Source: Ettlia oleoabundans
Taxonomy: Eukaryota; Chlorophyta; Chlorophyceae; Chlamydomonadales
NCBI GenBank assembly: GCA_019693395.1
Contig: JAAMXP010001122.1
Span: 4,940 to 54,627, forward strand
DNA length: 49,688 nt
Direction of reading: 5' to 3'
Shown piece after piece: positions 33,258 through 44,545 of the stretch (the first letter of the stretch is position 1; each line of letters starts with the position of its first letter). The position numbers and the translations under genes are program-made. The notes beneath the pieces were generated by a model that worked only from the letters and a program-made list of their open reading frames with translations, was not told where the DNA came from and did not search any database.

Positions 33258-36200
33258 ATGATGCGAGAGTGCACTGTGACCTTGCCGCCGCTGGTAGAGG
33301 GCCCCGTGAGGGGGCTGCTCAAGATGTCCCTCGGCCCGGTCAGCCTGACGAAACCAGGCTTGTCGGCACAATTGGAAGGCCCGCTCCGGGCTCGCATCAT
33401 ATGGTGGGGCGACAGCAGCGGCGGTGAGCTGCTTTCGTTGGCAAATGGCAGCACCACGCCCGCGGCGGCCGGCGCAACAGCGACGGCGGTCTTGGAGCAG
33501 CAGACCATCGTGGCATTCCCACTGCGCACGTGTCCAAAGTACCTGTCACGGTATCTGCGGGACATGGGATCGCTCAGCATTGCAGTGGAGCACACAGGCA
33601 TCTGTGGCACCCGGCAGGGAGGCACGCTCGCCACAGCCGTGGTGGGCCTCTTCGCGCTAGATGTGCAAGCACCCATCTGCGGCAGCTATCCGCTTGTTCA
33701 GGCAACGGGCACAGATGCTGCTCCGGCATCAGGCAGCAGTGTGTCCGAAATAGTTGGCAGCCTGCATGTGCGGTTAGAGCTTGATTATGGCGGCAGTTTT
33801 GGCCGTGCCGGGAACAGCGGACCCACAATGCTCCTTTCATCATTTGAGCTGAATGAGCATCTAGCAAGCAGAGTGGCAGATGCAGCAGGCACGGAATCTG
33901 ATGCTCCAAGCAGCAGTGACACAGAGACAGTTGGAGTGACGGCAGTGGTGGGGACAGCAGCAGGCGCATCTCAGCCTTTTGGTGCACCCAGCGTGTGCAC
34001 ACAGCTGGCGGATGCTTTAGAAAACAGGTGGGAAACTATTGTAGACTGCAGGTCCAGCGCCTCAGCAGTCCATTCTTGCAGGCATAGTAGCACTGAGATT
34101 TGATTGATAGAAATTCAACGTCATCTAGCTCAACTTTCCAACTAGTTTTTTTGTCCATTGCAGGGAGTTGCTGTATGCTGCACTGGAGCATGTCTCTGTA
34201 GACATTAGTGATCGTAGTATCCACGAGGGCTCAGGTACAGCAGTTAGAGATGAGGTTCTTGACCAGCAAGCACTGAAACAGCTGCTGCCGCAAATGCTGC
34301 CAGCTGCCAGCCAGCAGCAGCTGGGCTATGCAGCCGCAATGCTGCTGCCGTTCAAGGGCGATAGTAACAGCCGCTCATCGCAGGAGCAGGAGTATGCCCT
34401 GTCGCTGCAAGGGCTCAAGGCAGCGGCAGCAGAGTGCTGTGCCATAGAGCAGCGCCTGCAGCAGCAACCTGGTGTGGATGCAACTCGCTGCCTGCGTCCT
34501 TTGGCAGCAGCGATGGGGAGCCGCGCAATGGATCTGACAGCTGCTTTTGCGGTGGCAGAGCAGCAGCAAGTCCCATTTTCTGAGCTGGTGCGCCGATGCT
34601 ATATACCAAATCTTGTGTTTACTTATGGTTGAGCTTTGTGGGGCTATGATGGGAACTCGGAGGTATCGCTAAAGGCCAATGAACGCTGCTTGACTTGCGA
34701 TGTTGCGTGTTGCTGTGTGCAGGGCACGCTACTGCAAAGCTTATATCCAGGAGCCTTGGCGGAGGAGGCGCGCTGCCTGCTGGCCCTGCTGGCGGCGGCT
34801 GACGGTGCATCTGCTGATGACCATCAGCCAATAAGCACCACTACCCCTTTGAGTGGCACCTGTCATCAGGGCATCACCCTGCCTGCCCTCAAGGAGGCCT
34901 TGGCAAAGGTTCTTGAGGCCCAGCAGTACCCCGTGAGTGGCTGTCACACCACCTTGCCTGCTGGTGCTCTAGTCACGGACCCCTGCCGTTAAAGAGCAAT
35001 GACCCTGTCGCGTCGTGTCCAACTTTCTTGTAACGGCAGGCGCTGCTGCTAAGTGGGTCTGCACCCACAACCCATTGCATCAGCACATGCCCCGCTTCCG
35101 CCGCAGACTGCCGACGACTTGGAGCGGCAGCAGGCAGCGGCCGCCGCTCGGCGTGTCAAGGAGGCCGCAGCCGCAGCTGCTGCAGTTGTTGAAGAGCAGC
35201 GCGCCGCCACTGCTGCGGCAGTCAACGTCCCGCCCGCACAGCAGGAACCTGGCAGGGATAGGAAGAAAGCAGTTGTCAGCCGACTGAAGAGCAGCCTGCA
35301 AGAACGCCACAGGAAAAATGCCGGCGCGGGCAGCATTAGCAGCACCCAGCATGAGCAAGCAGCAGCACCAGCAGTGGGTGCAGTCCAGCCAGAGTGGCAG
35401 GCACTTCAAGCTCCACCGCAGAGGCAGGCTCTCATGCAAGACTCAACTGTGGTTCTGGGTATCCCTGTATTGCCGCCACCTGCCCCTCCAGTGCTGCCCT
35501 CGCAGCAGGGCACGCAGGGAGCGCCCAGTGACTCAGTTGCTGCCCCAGCTTCTAGGAATGCTGCCAACCAGCCATTAGCACCGCCTGAGGTGCCAGCTGC
35601 CGCAGCATCAGCCAGTGTGCCGCCAGGGCAGCCCGCAGCCCTAAGACTAGTACCAGAGGCAGCGGTTTCAAGAACGGACTCAGGCCAGGCAGCGGTCGCT
35701 TCCCCGTTAGACCCCGCAGCTCCTGGAACTTGTCTGTCGGTCACCCAGGAAGCAACCAAGCAGCAGGACCCTTTGCTGCACCTGATCCAGCAGGCAGAGG
35801 AATTGAAGTTAGCCCTGGAGCAGGCAGCTGGCAGTGGCAGCAGAAAAAATGCTGCCAGGCTAGCCACTTCACTGCTGGCCAATGTTGCTGGCACGACAGC
35901 TGCGGCACCCCGGCTGCCAAACCTGTTAATACCACCTCCTGCTGGCCATCTGGCAGCCGCTGCCGGCAGCAGCCTCAGCAGTGATGCAGCCCTGGCAGAA
36001 GCGGCGGCTGACGGCAGCCTGTCTGCCGCAACTGCTGCGCTGCTGGCGGCTGCCAAGGCGCTTCGGTTGGAGGGAGAGAAGGGAGTGCAGCAGCCGCTTG
36101 CAGGCGCTGGTGCGACTGACCAGAACAGTGGCCCGCTGCCTGTAACTGTGGATGCAGCAGCTCAATCAGCACCAGCACGAGCGCCAGCAGTAGCATCGAT

Positions 36201-39200
36201 ATCCTCTGCAGCTGTGAGAGCGCCATTGCCTGTGGTAGCAGCAGCCCCAGTAGGTATAGCAGTGGCAGCTTCGTTCGATGCATCTGATGCTGAGTCGGAT
36301 GCGGAAGACGCCCTACTGGAGTCGCTGTTCTTCTCCAAGCAGCACATACAACAGCCACAGCCACCCCCTGCACCATTATTTGCAGCCTCAACAGGGGGTA
36401 GCTTGGCGTCTGCAGCCCAGCAGCAGCAGCAGCAGCAACAGTGTTCCACTGACAGTCTTGAGCGGAATCCGCAGTTTGTGCTGCGGCTGCAGCTGCAGTC
36501 ACTGGAGCTTGCAGACGTCGGGAGCAACACCAGCAGCGTGCTGTGCGTAATCAAGCCGCTGTACAGCGGGGCCGGGAAGGCACAGCAGCTGACCTTGCCT
36601 GTGTCTAGCAACGGGTCAGCTTCCACGGCTAGTCACGTTGAGATTGCAGTGCCAGCAGCATCAGGCGCTAGCCAGCCTGTCAGCCAGCAGCACCCATGCG
36701 CGTCACAGCTCCCAATACTGCCGCCATATCTGTTTCTGGAGCTATGGCGGCACAGCGGCAGCTTGCTGGGTGTTGCCAGGGTGCCCCTGCTGCAGCCCTC
36801 GTGCTGCCCGGCTCCATCAGCAGGCGCAGGCAAGGTGGAGCCTTCTGGGACGCTGCCTGCTATGGTGGCAGAAGGGCGCCAAGCTGTCAGCAACATACTG
36901 GAGGGGCGGGAGGCAGGTGGCCTTTATGTGGCTGCTGTGCTGCAGGTCAGTGTGTTTACAACTACTGAGAAGTGACGTCTGTCTTTTGTTGGACAGATGC
37001 TGTAAACAGCCTAGTATTTATGCAGTGAACGAGATTGCTGCTGCTCTGCCCTACTGTGTCATCTGACATTTGCTGTCATCTGCATCTGGTTGCTGCAGTG
37101 GCTGAGCCCTATGTGTATCTCAATCCCAATGCTGCTGCAGGAGCGGTCTTCACCACCTGTGGCCCCAGCAGTCCGCCATTGTTTCACGGTACGCATCCGC
37201 AGCGCGCACCGCCTGCCCAGCGCAGCAGCCTATGCCGGTGCGGGGCTGCGGGCCCCGGATGGGCGCTTTGTGCAGTATAGCTTCCCAGGTGCGCAACTTG
37301 TTCGTATTGTTTGATGCCGCTGAGGCAACATGCATCATTTGGCATCAAACAGTTGTTGGTGCGATCGCTTCCTGTCTGCTGCTGCCAGTCAGATTCTGGC
37401 CCTTGGTCTTGCAGCTTCTAATGTTTATCATGCCAAGATCTGCCCTGCGGCTGAACTCTGTGCGCATCTTGTTTGCAGGAGAGCCTAATTCTCTGCACAC
37501 CAAGGAGGTGGCCTGCTGCAGCAATCCAAGCTTTGAAGCCACCGCACAGCACGAGATGGTGCTTCCTGCGCAGCAAAGCATCCTGCCGCTGCTTCAAGAG
37601 GGGTAAGGGCATGTGTGGCTTCCATGCTCGCCTTCAGAGTATTGCTTGCGGTCGAACGCTGGTGTGTTCCTTGGTCGCTCACATGCAGCTGAGGACTAGG
37701 GATCGATAGCTGGTGTATGTTCGTCGACTTGCTTTTGGCAACATCCTTGTGCCTCATATGCTGTGACCCATATCCTTTCTCCAGGCTCCTGCGCTTTGAG
37801 TTGCTGGATTGCTGGGCAGACCAGGCGCAGCAACGGCGGCGGCAGCAGCACGGCTGGGCGCTGCTACCTATGGCTGAGCTGGCAGGGCTAGTAGAGGAGG
37901 CAGCAAGCAGCCAGACCGGCGGTGCACTAGCGGGAGGCCGGGAGGCGAGCCGAGTGCTTATGCTGCCTCTATGCACAGAGTATGACTCTCCTGCAGAGGC
38001 TGCGCGGGTGGCGGCAGCACCCTGCGGGGCCGGGGATGGGGTTGGCTTGAGAGCGGCGTCGACAGGGGCAGCAGCAGCCTGTGGCCCCTCTTTGAAGATA
38101 GAACTCGGCTATCAGGCGCAGCTGTGCACCATGAATGCAGCGGAGGCTGCGGCTGCCCTGGGAGCAGGCTCCGCCTCTGCCCAGCCACTAGCAGCGAAGG
38201 CAGTGGGCTGCCCTGGTGAGGCGGCAGTTGGGGACAGCGGCAGTGACTCTGATGGAGAGAACAGCCTCGCTGCTGCCAACAGTGGCGGCACCCGCCGCAG
38301 CAGCGAGAGGCAGGTATGTGCTGTCGGTGGTACTGCTGGAGCAGCGGCAAGGGGCACTTCCTCCCTGCCTGCCCACCTTAGAGCAGCACCAGCCAATACA
38401 GCAACAGCAACGGCATCAGCAGCTGTTGCCGAGCCAAAGCGGAAGCCAACACCAGAACCAGCAGAGCCATCCGTGGCAGCCACGTTGCTGGTGGAGATTC
38501 AGCGTGCCTGCGGCCTTGCCACAGCAGTCTGGGAGTCCGCTGCCGTCACCATGCCAGGAGGCAGCAGGTCCAGCGCTTATGCGGGTGGTAGCTTGAGCCG
38601 TGCGGCGACTGTGGGCCCGCACGCGTTTGCACGACTGGCTCTCTTTGCTGAGGGTGAGCAGGTCTTTCCTCAACATTCTGTCAGTGGCAGCACCACTGCT
38701 CTTCTGCTGCATTGCTTGATTGTTTCACAGGACTGCAGAGCTTTGACTCCATCCTACTGCTACTGGCCCTCAATGTGCAGAGCCCATATTGCAAGCCCAA
38801 GTGCCGCCGCTGCAAACCGCATTCATCCCACAGTCGTTCTGTCCCGCATGGGGCGCATCGCACACGTACCAGCTGTGGCTCACCGGCCGCATGCTGGAGG
38901 CCTTGGCCAGTCAGGTGGGGCTTCATCCCCGTCAGTCTGCATGCAACCGAGTGGGGCTTGAATATTGCCCGACTTAGGTGTTGACAGCCCTTAGTAGGAG
39001 CAGCACTCGCTTGGTTGGTTAGGACACAGCTTACTTATTGACCACCTATAAGCTTAATGCACACATGCATGACATGGACACCTGTAGCCTGTTGCGTACG
39101 GACCAACTGCTGGCGGTACACTATTCTGTCCACTCACCTCTGTTGGTGCAGAGTGTGCGTGTAGAGGTGTATCACCGATGTTCCAGGGCAGCAGCAACGG

Positions 39201-42200
39201 TGGAAGGAAGCGGCGGTCAGCGGGAGGTCCTGCTTGGCGTGGGCACTGCTCGGCTGCTGGATGTGCTTCGCAAGCCGCAGGTGATTGAGGGATAATTCAG
39301 CTTGCATCATTGACAACGGGTGTTTGTGAAGGCTTCAACCGGACTACTTCACCTGTTTCCCGTCTTCTATGCACGCTGTCCACTGGGAGGCCCAGCTGCG
39401 TGGTTTTCTGCCTGGGCTGCTGCTGTATGTTGTGGAGTCTGTCTGTGTGCTTTCAGCCCCCAACCTGTCTGCTACATCTCCCACTTACACCTGCAGGGGC
39501 TAGCCTGCTGGGTGCCCCTCTCTGCTGGCCTTGACAGCGAGGGTGCCAGCAGCGGCACAGTAGGAGCAGTGCAGATCGCTGTGCGGTTGCTGGAGCTAGG
39601 CGGCTTGCCTGCCTGCAGCGCCAGCTCAGCACACAGCCAGCACCAGCTGCCGCTGCTGCTGCAAAGCGCAGAAGCTTCATCCCTCCTCCTGCCACCCCTG
39701 CGTGGCCTGTTGCTTCAGCCGCCTGGCGTTGGTTTTGTGGGCCACATGGCAGTCCTGGCGGTGCATTTAGATCTACTGCTGCCTTCATTGAGCGGTAGTA
39801 GTAGCAGCAGGCCCAAGGCAGATCGCTACTACTGCCGCTACACCCTTTCGACCCACACAGAAAGCACTGCGACAGCTGCCAGGGTTCTGACGGCAGTGGG
39901 GAGCTCTGGCAGCACAATAAGTCGCAGGCGCAGCCGCAGCAGTGATGGCAAGGAGCCCTCAACCTCTCGCAACCAGCAGCAACAGCTGCAGCAGCAGTGG
40001 GCCGCCAAGCTGAACCACCGCGGCTTTTTCGAGGTGAGCACCAGATGCATCCTCTTGTAGCTCTTCGTACTGTTGTTGCCGGCGTTACAGAAATACTGGG
40101 TGCAAAAGAGCAGACGGCCATACACTGGCTATTTCAGCAACTCATGCCTTACTTGGTCCTTGCATTCCGTGTTTGTCCCATCTGTTGCAGGTCACTGCTG
40201 GGCCAGAGCTGGTTGCAGCCCTGCTGCAGGCCCCGCTCCAGGTGCATGTGTACAAGCAGCCGGCGACAAGTGCCAGCAGCAGCACAGGCAGCAGCAGCCA
40301 CACATCAGCGGCACCCGCTGTTAGCCGACCGGGCTTGCTGCTGGGCAGAGCTGACATCGATCTTTCGGCCCTGCTATGGGATAGCAAACGTAGCAGCAGC
40401 ATCAGCACAAGAAGCAGCAGCGTCATCCTTGATCTTGAGCAGCACCAGGACGAGCGGCAAGGTCCTCAAGCGCGGCAGGAGGGGCCTGAGGCACAGCGCA
40501 GTCTAGGTGGCAGGTATCCTCTGGTCGAGGGAGTTGCAGCCTCACAGGGCAGCGCCAGCCTGGTGGCCACCGTGCATCTGCAGCTCCGGCCCACGGCTGC
40601 GGCGGCACAGCAGGCTGCTGCAGCAACTGCAGCCGGTGCTGACGCTTGCCATGCGAAGTGGCGCCAAGGGGAGGCTCAGGACCCGCAGCCGGTTGATTTT
40701 CAGGATGCACAAACTGGCAGATGCAGCGATAAGCGGGGCAGCAACAGCAGCAGCGATGTGCAGGAAATGGAAATGGAGATGGAGGCACAGCAGGCCTGGC
40801 ACCAGCAGCTAGACGACCATCAAAACCACCACCACCAGCAGTTGGATGTCTCATCATCGGACGATGATGAAGAGCTGCTGCAGCGCTGCCGCCGCCTGTT
40901 TGCTGGCAAGGCAGCGCAGCAAACAGCAGCCGGAAGCGCGCAGCTGCCTGTGCGTGCTGATGGCACTGCTGCCGCTCACAGAAGGAGCGGCAGCCACAAC
41001 CGGGGCAGCGACAGCGAGTGGCGGAGCTCCAGCTTGGGTACAACACAGCAGCAGGGGGAGGGCCGGCTAGAAGATGCGAGTGAGAATCAGCAGCGGCAGC
41101 AGATGCAACATGCAGGTGAAGGCAGTGCAAGCCAGCAGCAGCGCCAGCCGCCGGCCAAACAGGAGGGGCAGCAGCAGCAAGCGGACGTTGGTATTGGCAG
41201 CAGCAGCGGGGCTGTGCCTGTCAGTTCCAGAGACAGCAAAGAAGAGGGGGAGGAGCAGGAGGTAGCTGAAGAGGCTGAGTGCAAGCTTTTGGTGGAGATT
41301 GAGACTGCCTCACACCTCCCCGCAGCGGCAACTGCATCGTCTTCCAGCACTGCCAGCTCAGCTGGGGGCGGCGGCAACCAGTATTGTGCTTACGTGCAGG
41401 CGGTGTGGGGCGTGCAGCAGCAGGCTAGCCAACAGACGCCGGCGGTGGACGTGCATGTGGTGGAAGGTGGCGGCCTGGGGGGCGCAGCTGTGTGGGGAGC
41501 CGAGCTTGAGCTGCCAGCTGTCTCCGCCTCCTGGGCAGCTAGCCTTGGCACTACCGGCAATAGCGGCAGCAGCAGCCCTACGCTCATGTTGAATGTATGG
41601 AGCACTGCATATGGTGCTAGCAGAAGCAGCGAAACTGGTGGTTCTGATACCGTCATGGCAGCAGATAGCCTGATTGGCACCGCCGCACTTGAGCTGGCCC
41701 AGCTGCCCACGCTAGGCACTCTGAAGGGCTGGTTCCACATCGTGGCTTCCAATCAACAGCACCAGGGGCAGTTGAAAGTGTCGGTTCGGCCCAACGCCGC
41801 CCTCCGCAGTCAATTCCAGCAGCTGGGTTCAATGGCAAATTCAATTGGTCCCTTGGCTGCCGCTGCCCCAGCCGCACCAGCGGTGGCGGCAGCGGCATCG
41901 CCTCTGTCTTCAAGTGCACCTGCCCCCTGGCAGGACCCTGTGCTGGAGCAGGGGCAGGGGCATGAACAAGGGCAAGGGCAGTGGCAGGAGCACGGTGCTT
42001 CCGCTCAAAGGCAGGACATGTTTCAGGCTCAGGGTCATGAACAGGGACAGGGGCGGGAGGGAGCCAACCTGATGCAGCAGCTGCAAGCACAGCTTGAAGA
42101 GTTGGACCTGCTGTCACAGCGGTTGGCTGCTGCGCCTCCTGCGTCTCGCTTCCCAGCAGCACCAGCTGCACCTGTTGCAGCAATGGCACATGCAGCAGAG

Positions 42201-43795
42201 GTGGCAATGGCTGGATCCCAGCTTGCTCCAGCCGTAACCTCGGCAGTAGGGCCCTCGCCTCCATTGCAGCAACAGCATTACAGTCACCCTCCGGCTGTGA
42301 GTGTGGGCCAGCAAGCGCTGATGGGTGCAGCTGGCGCTCATGTGCTGGCAGATTCAGAGGGAGAGGAGGACCAATGGCCATCGTTTGGCACGGGCCAGGT
42401 GCTGCCGGCTGCACACGCGCACGCAGGCACAATGTTCAATGTCTGCTTGTCATTCATATGTATGTATGTCAACCACCTTGCTTGGCTTGGCTGGCAGTGG
42501 TTGTGTTTGAAAGGAGGGTAGGAGCTCTCACAATCTGGCTCATTTCTTTTAGAATGCAACTGCCTGCGCCCTCAATTCTGCCACTTGCAGGCTGGCAATG
42601 CATGGAGCGGCAGCGACAGCGATGAAGTCGATGCACTGGCGCTTGTGGGTGTTGCATTTGAGGGAGCGGTGAGCCCTGGCTTGAGCGACCAAGAAGAAGA
42701 GGAGGAGCAGCGGCCTAGGTGCGGCTCACAGGGCACTTGCCGCTGAAAATATCCAGCCTTAGGGTTTATGTGTGTACGGCAGCTTGCTGTCTTGATTACA
42801 ACAGTTTTTCAGCTCTGTTTTCGCTGCCATTATATCAACCAGCACCATGACCGGCTGCCTGTCTTCGGTGCTTATGACTCTGCAGGACAACCAGCCAGCC
42901 TGCATTGCTGGTGGGCGATGACTGGATGTTCTCAATCAGCAGGGAACCAATGCAAGACCCACCTCACCAGCAGCCGCAACACCAGCAGCAGCGCCTGCAG
43001 GGCCAGCTCGCATCCGCAGAAGCGGGAGCAGTTGCTTCTGGCAGCCACGCTGTAGCCGGCTCTGGCAACCTGGTGCAGCAGGCGCCGCAGCTGCAGCAGC
43101 CACGGCTTCCAGTTGTGTTCCGGAACATAATTCCCAGCCCCGCTAGCAGCAGCTCTGTGCCAGGGCCAGATGCAGCAGTAGGAGCAGTTGACCGATCACC
43201 ACTGTCGGCCTCACGGCTGTCGCTGGCAGTACAGCAGCGGCGACAGCAGCAGCCGGCTGGCTACCGCGGAGCCTCATCAGTTTCTTTGCAAGTTCCAGCA
43301 GCAGTATCAGAGGCACTACCAGGAGCAGTACCAGCAGTTGGGCCTTCACCAAGGCCAGCTAGCACAGCCACCTTCTCAGGTGGACGGCAGCCTCCCCAAC
43401 CGCCCTCTTTGGCACCAGATTGGATGTTTGACATCCGTCAGTCTACGCAGCATGTCACCACCACTGACAGCGGAAGCACTGGTGTAGCAGAGCCTGCTCC
43501 GGTCGCCATACCAGGCAGTGAGGCAGCGGCAGGCGCACCAGCTTCACCCACCGTGTGTGGCCAGTTTGCCCCCATGCGGCCACAAGGCGACACTGTCTCG
43601 CAGCCGGTGCTGCACCAGCAGGATGTGCAGGGCATGCAGCAACAGCAGCGGCGGGCAGGAGCAGCAGCTACCATTGACGAGGTGCTGCAGCAGCTGCAGG
43701 GTCGAAGCCGAGCTTCTGCTACCACCTCTGCTGGCAGCAGCTCCTCTAGGGGCGCAGGCGGTACCGGTGCTGCAGGTGGTGGCGACACCCCCTGA
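33258..43795 (+). CDS. C2CD3-like multi-C2-domain centriolar protein
   Basis: Thirteen exons: 33258-34027, 34164-34614 (end uncertain), 34723-34932, 35107-36945, 37099-37288, 37479-37602, 37785-38653, 38781-38914, 39152-39280, 39497-40033, 40191-42398, 42591-42718, 42886-43795; about 2832 residues. The N-terminus VTLPPLVEGPVRGLLKMSL, RARIIWWGDSSGGELLS, FPLRTCPKYLSRYLRDMG and GSLHVRLELDYG matches the distinctive N-terminal C2 of C2CD3. Further C2-like segments lie at about residues 930-1090 (FVLRLQLQSLELADV), 1115-1290 (FTVRIRSAHRLPSA), 1430-1590 (LLVEIQRACGLATA, then SFCPAWGASHTYQLWL) and 2115-2290 (LLVEIETASHLPAA to GQLKVSV). Long Ala/Gln/Ser-rich linkers separate them. In animals C2CD3 acts in centriole elongation and distal appendage assembly; here a basal-body role is expected. 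The start may lie upstream; no canonical donor fits at 34614, so that junction is weak. Confidence 0.82.
36418..36441 (+). repeat. poly-Gln (CAG)n tract in the C2CD3-like coding sequence
   Basis: Eight consecutive Gln codons, nearly all CAG, in exon 4. CAG-rich coding runs are common across the window, so this looks like a genome-wide habit. Confidence 0.8.
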
Positions 43796-43857
43796 ACTCC
43801 GCACTACTCTCCACCCTGCTTCATACTTGTGTAAGGATTCACCCTTTCATGCAAATG

Positions 43858-43862
43858 TGTAA
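43858..43862 (+). terminator. candidate TGTAA poly(A) signal of the C2CD3-like gene
   Basis: TGTAA 63 bases after the stop at 43793-43795, on the gene strand. Confidence 0.45.
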
Positions 43863-44496
43863 CTGCTGACAAAATGACAGCTCTTTAGCATAAGGCAGTG
43901 TCTCGCCAGCACCAGATCAGGTCTTGTCAACGTTGTGTGGTGGTGGTGTATGTGGGGAGAGGGGGGGACGATGGGGCATATGCGCCCCAGTTGTCCTGCA
44001 TCCTCACACAGCTTGCTGGGCAGAATTGTGCCCCTTAGCCCCTTACCGTGCATCCAGGTTTCGCCTGCTCTGCCACAAGTGCAGCGTTGATCCCCCGCCG
44101 CCGCCAATACTCACGCCTTTCTTTAGTGTTTGGGTGCGAATATGCACAAGGTTACACAAGTTTGCCATGGCTGGTAATGTTTGTTGTTCTTGTGCATCCA
44201 ACATGGGTCGAGCATGATACAAGAACCGGGGAGAACATGAGGGCAATTGAGTATAGCAACTGGCCAGATGTGCTGGCAGGAAGCAACAGCAACGGTTTAG
44301 AGCTGGATATATGCATTGGCTCGTGGGAGCAGGTGGCAGATGAAGCAGGAAAATAAATGAATAAATAAATGCAACAGAATAACTTAGAAAGTGCAGGCGA
44401 ATGGTGAGCCCTGGTAACAATCGTGGTAGTCAGGTGGGAGAAATCGCAGGGTAACTGACGGGCAATGCGGCCTGGTCAACCATCCCCGTTAGTCTA

Positions 44497-44501
44497 TTAC
44501 A
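44497..44501 (-). terminator. candidate TGTAA poly(A) signal of the SGNH hydrolase gene
   Basis: TTACA on the plus strand, i.e. TGTAA on the gene strand, 45 bases beyond the stop at 44546. Confidence 0.45.
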
Positions 44502-44545
44502 ATAGTTAGGAGGACAGGGATCAACCCACCCTTTGGGCTCGTGGC

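Larger units (their letters stand above)
43796..44545. other. convergent intergenic region
   Basis: 750 bases between the C2CD3-like stop and the SGNH hydrolase stop on the opposite strand, holding both 3' UTRs and a TGTAA for each. An ATAAATGAATAAATAAAT stretch lies at about 44353-44370. No gene is recognised. Confidence 0.5.

Noticed and set aside
35406..36056. Long antisense open frame (216 codons) in the C2CD3-like exon 4
   Set aside because: The sense strand carries the conserved C2CD3-like protein; CAG/GCA repeats open the other frames as Ala-, Leu- or Cys-rich shadows.
41653..42432. Antisense open frame of 259 codons in exon 11 of the C2CD3-like gene
   Set aside because: Same cause: low-complexity coding sequence leaves the reverse frame open. 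No family motif is seen.
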